64,000 bases of DNA from Lentibacillus siamensis. Lineage in GTDB: Bacteria > Bacillota > Bacilli > Bacillales > Amphibacillaceae. Both the position numbers and the translations under genes were made by a program. Under the pieces are notes generated by a model. It was not told the origin of the DNA. It saw nothing but the letters and a program-made list of their open reading frames with translations, and did not search any database. Shown in pieces: positions 62,601 to 64,000 of this stretch (position 1 is the stretch's first letter; every line of letters starts with the position of its first letter). The stretch is from positions 124,001-188,000 of the forward strand of contig NZ_BAAADS010000018.1 in NCBI RefSeq assembly GCF_039522605.1. The letters are read 5' to 3'.

Positions 62601-63935
62601 ATCGGTCGCCGGAGTCCAAAAATTAAATCCATGGGGAACAGCTATCGCTGGAAAGTTATTACCTCTTGAAAACGTGCCATTGGAATTGGTTCCCCTTAAT
62701 ATATTCACATAATCAACAGGACTTGAGTAACTTTCTGTCTTGGGATTGCCGTCAATTTTGATGTCATCAATACTACCTTGAAAAATACCAGGCCCTTCAG
62801 GATTATCATAAGCAACTAGTATTCTTTCAATCGTTTTGCCAGCAGCAACTTTTCCTATATCAGCGACTTTATAATTCCATTGATTTGGATATAATGTCTC
62901 TGATTTCCCCTGTGCCTGAGGATTCATTTTAATGCCGTGTTGATCTTTCGCACCAAGCTCACTAAGATAAGTTCCATCAGCAAATGCCAAGTCGACAGAA
63001 ACAAAGGTGCTGGAATAATCCATATTCTCTTCCCCCATCAATTGCGGATGGATGAAATAGGATAGCTCGGTTTCCGGCGTAATTTCAATATCTACATCAA
63101 AAACTTTGTTATACGAATAGGCTCTTCCCTCCTTTAAATGCGTGCCCGCATAATGGAAAGCCTTCATTCCAGTCCAGCCAGCATTTGTTTTTCCTGTGTA
63201 ACTGCTATCGGGACCATCTCCTGTATGTGTTTTCATATCAGATGGTGGTGGCGGCGGTACATCGATTCCATTTGATAAATTAATCTCAGCCAACTGTGTT
63301 AAGTCATCACCGGCATTTGCGTTTATTTTAATGCGGTAATATTTATAAGCGGTATCATTTTCAAATTCATAGATTTTTCGCTGATAACGTTCCGTGAAGT
63401 TTTCACCGCTTCTTTCATCCAGCTTTGACCAGTCATCACCATTATTTGACCCATAGACTGTCCAATTTTTGGGATCACGTCCAGGTGCATCATTGCCGGA
63501 AGTGAAGGCGTATTTTATGACAGTTTCAGGTTCAGATAACTTCATTTCAATCCATGCTGTTGATTCAAAGGCAAGCCATTTTGTCTGGTCATCGCCATCA
63601 ATTAACTTCGAAGCAATTTCACTTGGAGGATTTTCGGCGCTCACCGTAATTTCTTCAACCAACTTTGTTATGTCCCCCTGGATACCATCATAAGGAATAT
63701 TCCCATCTATTCCTGATTCCTTTTTAGTACCATCTGATGTCGTTTCAACAGTATTTTCCCAATCCGGTTGTGGATCATTTTTTTCAAATGAAGTAAAAAA
63801 ATCAGTTTCCTGTGTATTATCGGAGTCATCCGTTTTGGCTGATGCTTTCTGAGGTGTCGGCATCTTAATGATTCCTACCGTTAAAACAAGGCATAGAAAA
63901 ATGGAAAAGTGTTTCATAAACCTTTTTTTCTTCAA
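59700..63935 (-). CDS. Secreted GH92 alpha-mannosidase with discoidin (F5/8C) and FIMAH domains
   Basis: A protein of about 1411 residues. TTG 63935 is chosen because GGGAGG is about 9 bp upstream and abuts the in-frame TTG at 63944. A Sec signal peptide (hydrophobic FSIFLCLVLTVGII, cleavage near ASA) is followed by an F5/8C carbohydrate-binding domain (about 95-225), a linker/beta-sandwich region, the GH92 N-terminal domain (from VNILRGTNSNGTF, about 410) and the catalytic domain with GFWDTYRTTWP (about 748), YTETNAW holding the likely catalytic acid Glu (about 943), SNQPSHH (about 1012) and GDEDNGEMSAW with the base Asp residues (about 1053). A second F5/8C domain (about 1182-1316) and a C-terminal FIMAH helical domain (about 1320-1405) end it. 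It trims exposed alpha-mannose from extracellular glycans. Released or loosely cell-bound; no LPXTG anchor. Confidence 0.9.
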   Translation of the reverse strand: MKKKRFMKHFSIFLCLVLTVGIIKMPTPQKASAKTDDSDNTQETDFFTSFEKNDPQPDWENTVETTSDGTKKESGIDGNIPYDGIQGDITKLVEEITVSAENPPSEIASKLIDGDDQTKWLAFESTAWIEMKLSEPETVIKYAFTSGNDAPGRDPKNWTVYGSNNGDDWSKLDERSGENFTERYQRKIYEFENDTAYKYYRIKINANAGDDLTQLAEINLSNGIDVPPPPPSDMKTHTGDGPDSSYTGKTNAGWTGMKAFHYAGTHLKEGRAYSYNKVFDVDIEITPETELSYFIHPQLMGEENMDYSSTFVSVDLAFADGTYLSELGAKDQHGIKMNPQAQGKSETLYPNQWNYKVADIGKVAAGKTIERILVAYDNPEGPGIFQGSIDDIKIDGNPKTESYSSPVDYVNILRGTNSNGTFSRGNNFPAIAVPHGFNFWTPATDAGSTSWLYSYQQANNEKNLPEIEAFSLSHETSPWMGDRQTFQVMPSSAEQPSANRDERALAFTHKNETAKPHYYSVTFENGIKTEITPTNHAAMFRFTFNDGNSNLIFDNVNNNGGLSLKPDKQAITGYSDVKSGLSAGASRIFIYATFDQKISESGKLTGENRDNVSGYIGFNTTEEDKTVTMKIATSLISVEQAKKNLKQEISPEDTFESLKADAKEKWNEKLGIIEVEGASEQELVTLHSNMYRLFLYPNKSYENTGTVEKPVYKYASPFSEHAGEPTPTETGAKIVKGKPYVNNGFWDTYRTTWPAYSLLTPTQAGKMIDGFVQQYKDGGWISRWSSPGYANLMVGTSSDVAFADAYLKGVTNFDVLAFYESALKNAAVVSKNEAVGRKGLETSIFDRFTNTQTGEGMSWALDGYINDFAIANMAKALSGQADKGDPDYEQYRTDYKYYMNRAQNYVEMFNPKVDFFMGKKPSGEWRTTPQKFDPREWGGDYTETNAWNMAFHVPQDGQGLANLYGGRNKLADKLDTFFSTPERASHPGHYGGLIHEMREARDVRMGMYGHSNQPSHHIAYMYNYAGQPWKTQEKVHEVMSRLYIGSEIGQGYPGDEDNGEMSAWYIFSAAGFYPLQMGKPEYAIGAPYFEKMTIHLENGNDIVIKAPNVSDKNKYVQGLKVNGKSYNKLTISHDMLTKGATLEFEMGQEPSEWGTSENALPSSITPASTDGSSLLPFPLRDLTDHLLEKDKAKTLTSDKSNAAHLFDNTSETDLTLNGDQPWIQFKYKHHRKRAQMYTVTTAEDPTQDPRSWELQGSNDGENWAVLDRREDISFKWRKFTKPFLIENPGKYTYYRLSVNENGGASSTSFAEIELLGYGDMGNQFEKVHSVLNEFIKSGDISGPRAKQLTKKLQQAGDQYDKEHFPQSIKKLRGFLKHLNKENPGHVSDEAEDQLSADIHSLMELILRQTEK

Positions 63936-64000
63936 GCTATGCAACCTCCCGAATTTTAATTATCTTAACTTCACTAAAAAACCAACGCGTTATCTAAAAC

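Overview
The window looks like a chromosomal segment from a low-to-moderate G+C Gram-positive of the family Bacillaceae, most likely a halotolerant genus near Virgibacillus, Lentibacillus or Oceanobacillus. This is inferred from strong AGGAGG-type ribosome binding sites, frequent TTG/GTG starts, lipoprotein signals, a Bce-type bacitracin-resistance-like module, YdbST-type PH proteins, an Mqo/class I aldolase pair, two glycine-betaine-type binding lipoproteins, and dense intergenic repeat arrays. No rRNA, tRNA, CRISPR array or intact insertion sequence was seen.

Region 1 (1-13 kb) is mostly core metabolism and stress functions: an MFS tail, an NCS2 nucleobase permease, a 3-hydroxybutyrate dehydrogenase-like SDR, a BceRS two-component system with a BceAB transporter and a probable BceR operator between them, an LprI-like lipoprotein, malate:quinone oxidoreductase, class I fructose-bisphosphate aldolase, and a PLP aminotransferase downstream of a YjiH-type membrane protein. 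Region 2 (14-31 kb) is a decaying accessory stretch. It holds tandem repeat arrays, a 5'-deleted SDR, a frameshifted DedA gene, a SEC-C protein, a TetR/DHA2 efflux pair, an XRE regulator between two copies of a structured 55-bp repeat, RhuM, two orphan betaine-type binding proteins, DUF763, a lone DnaD-like replication protein, a Nudix enzyme and a broken esterase. It ends with a Phd-Uma2 fusion and ydbST.

Region 3 (34-52.6 kb) is a defence island. A DNA methyltransferase with a C-terminal Mrr-like nuclease domain faces a run of minus-strand genes. In transcription order these are hsdM-hsdS-hsdR (type I restriction-modification), gajA-gajB (Gabija), and a tightly overlapping trio encoding a DUF6361 protein, a PLD-family nuclease and a large SNF2-like helicase. 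I cannot assign the trio to a named defence system, and it is the best candidate here for an undescribed system.

Region 4 (53-64 kb) is catabolic: a nucleoside-recognition (gate) membrane protein with an amidohydrolase, a degraded proA, a GntR/FCD regulator convergent with an NhaC-type antiporter/saccharopine-dehydrogenase-like operon that carries a perfect cre match, and a secreted 1.4-kilo-residue GH92 alpha-mannosidase with two discoidin-type domains and a FIMAH tail.

Across the window, two families of intergenic tandem repeats (core GCGGTTGATGTT, three arrays; core AACGTGCGA, two arrays) use the same alternating 20/21-bp spacing. That spacing puts every core on the same face of the helix. 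One array has replaced the 5' part of a gene.
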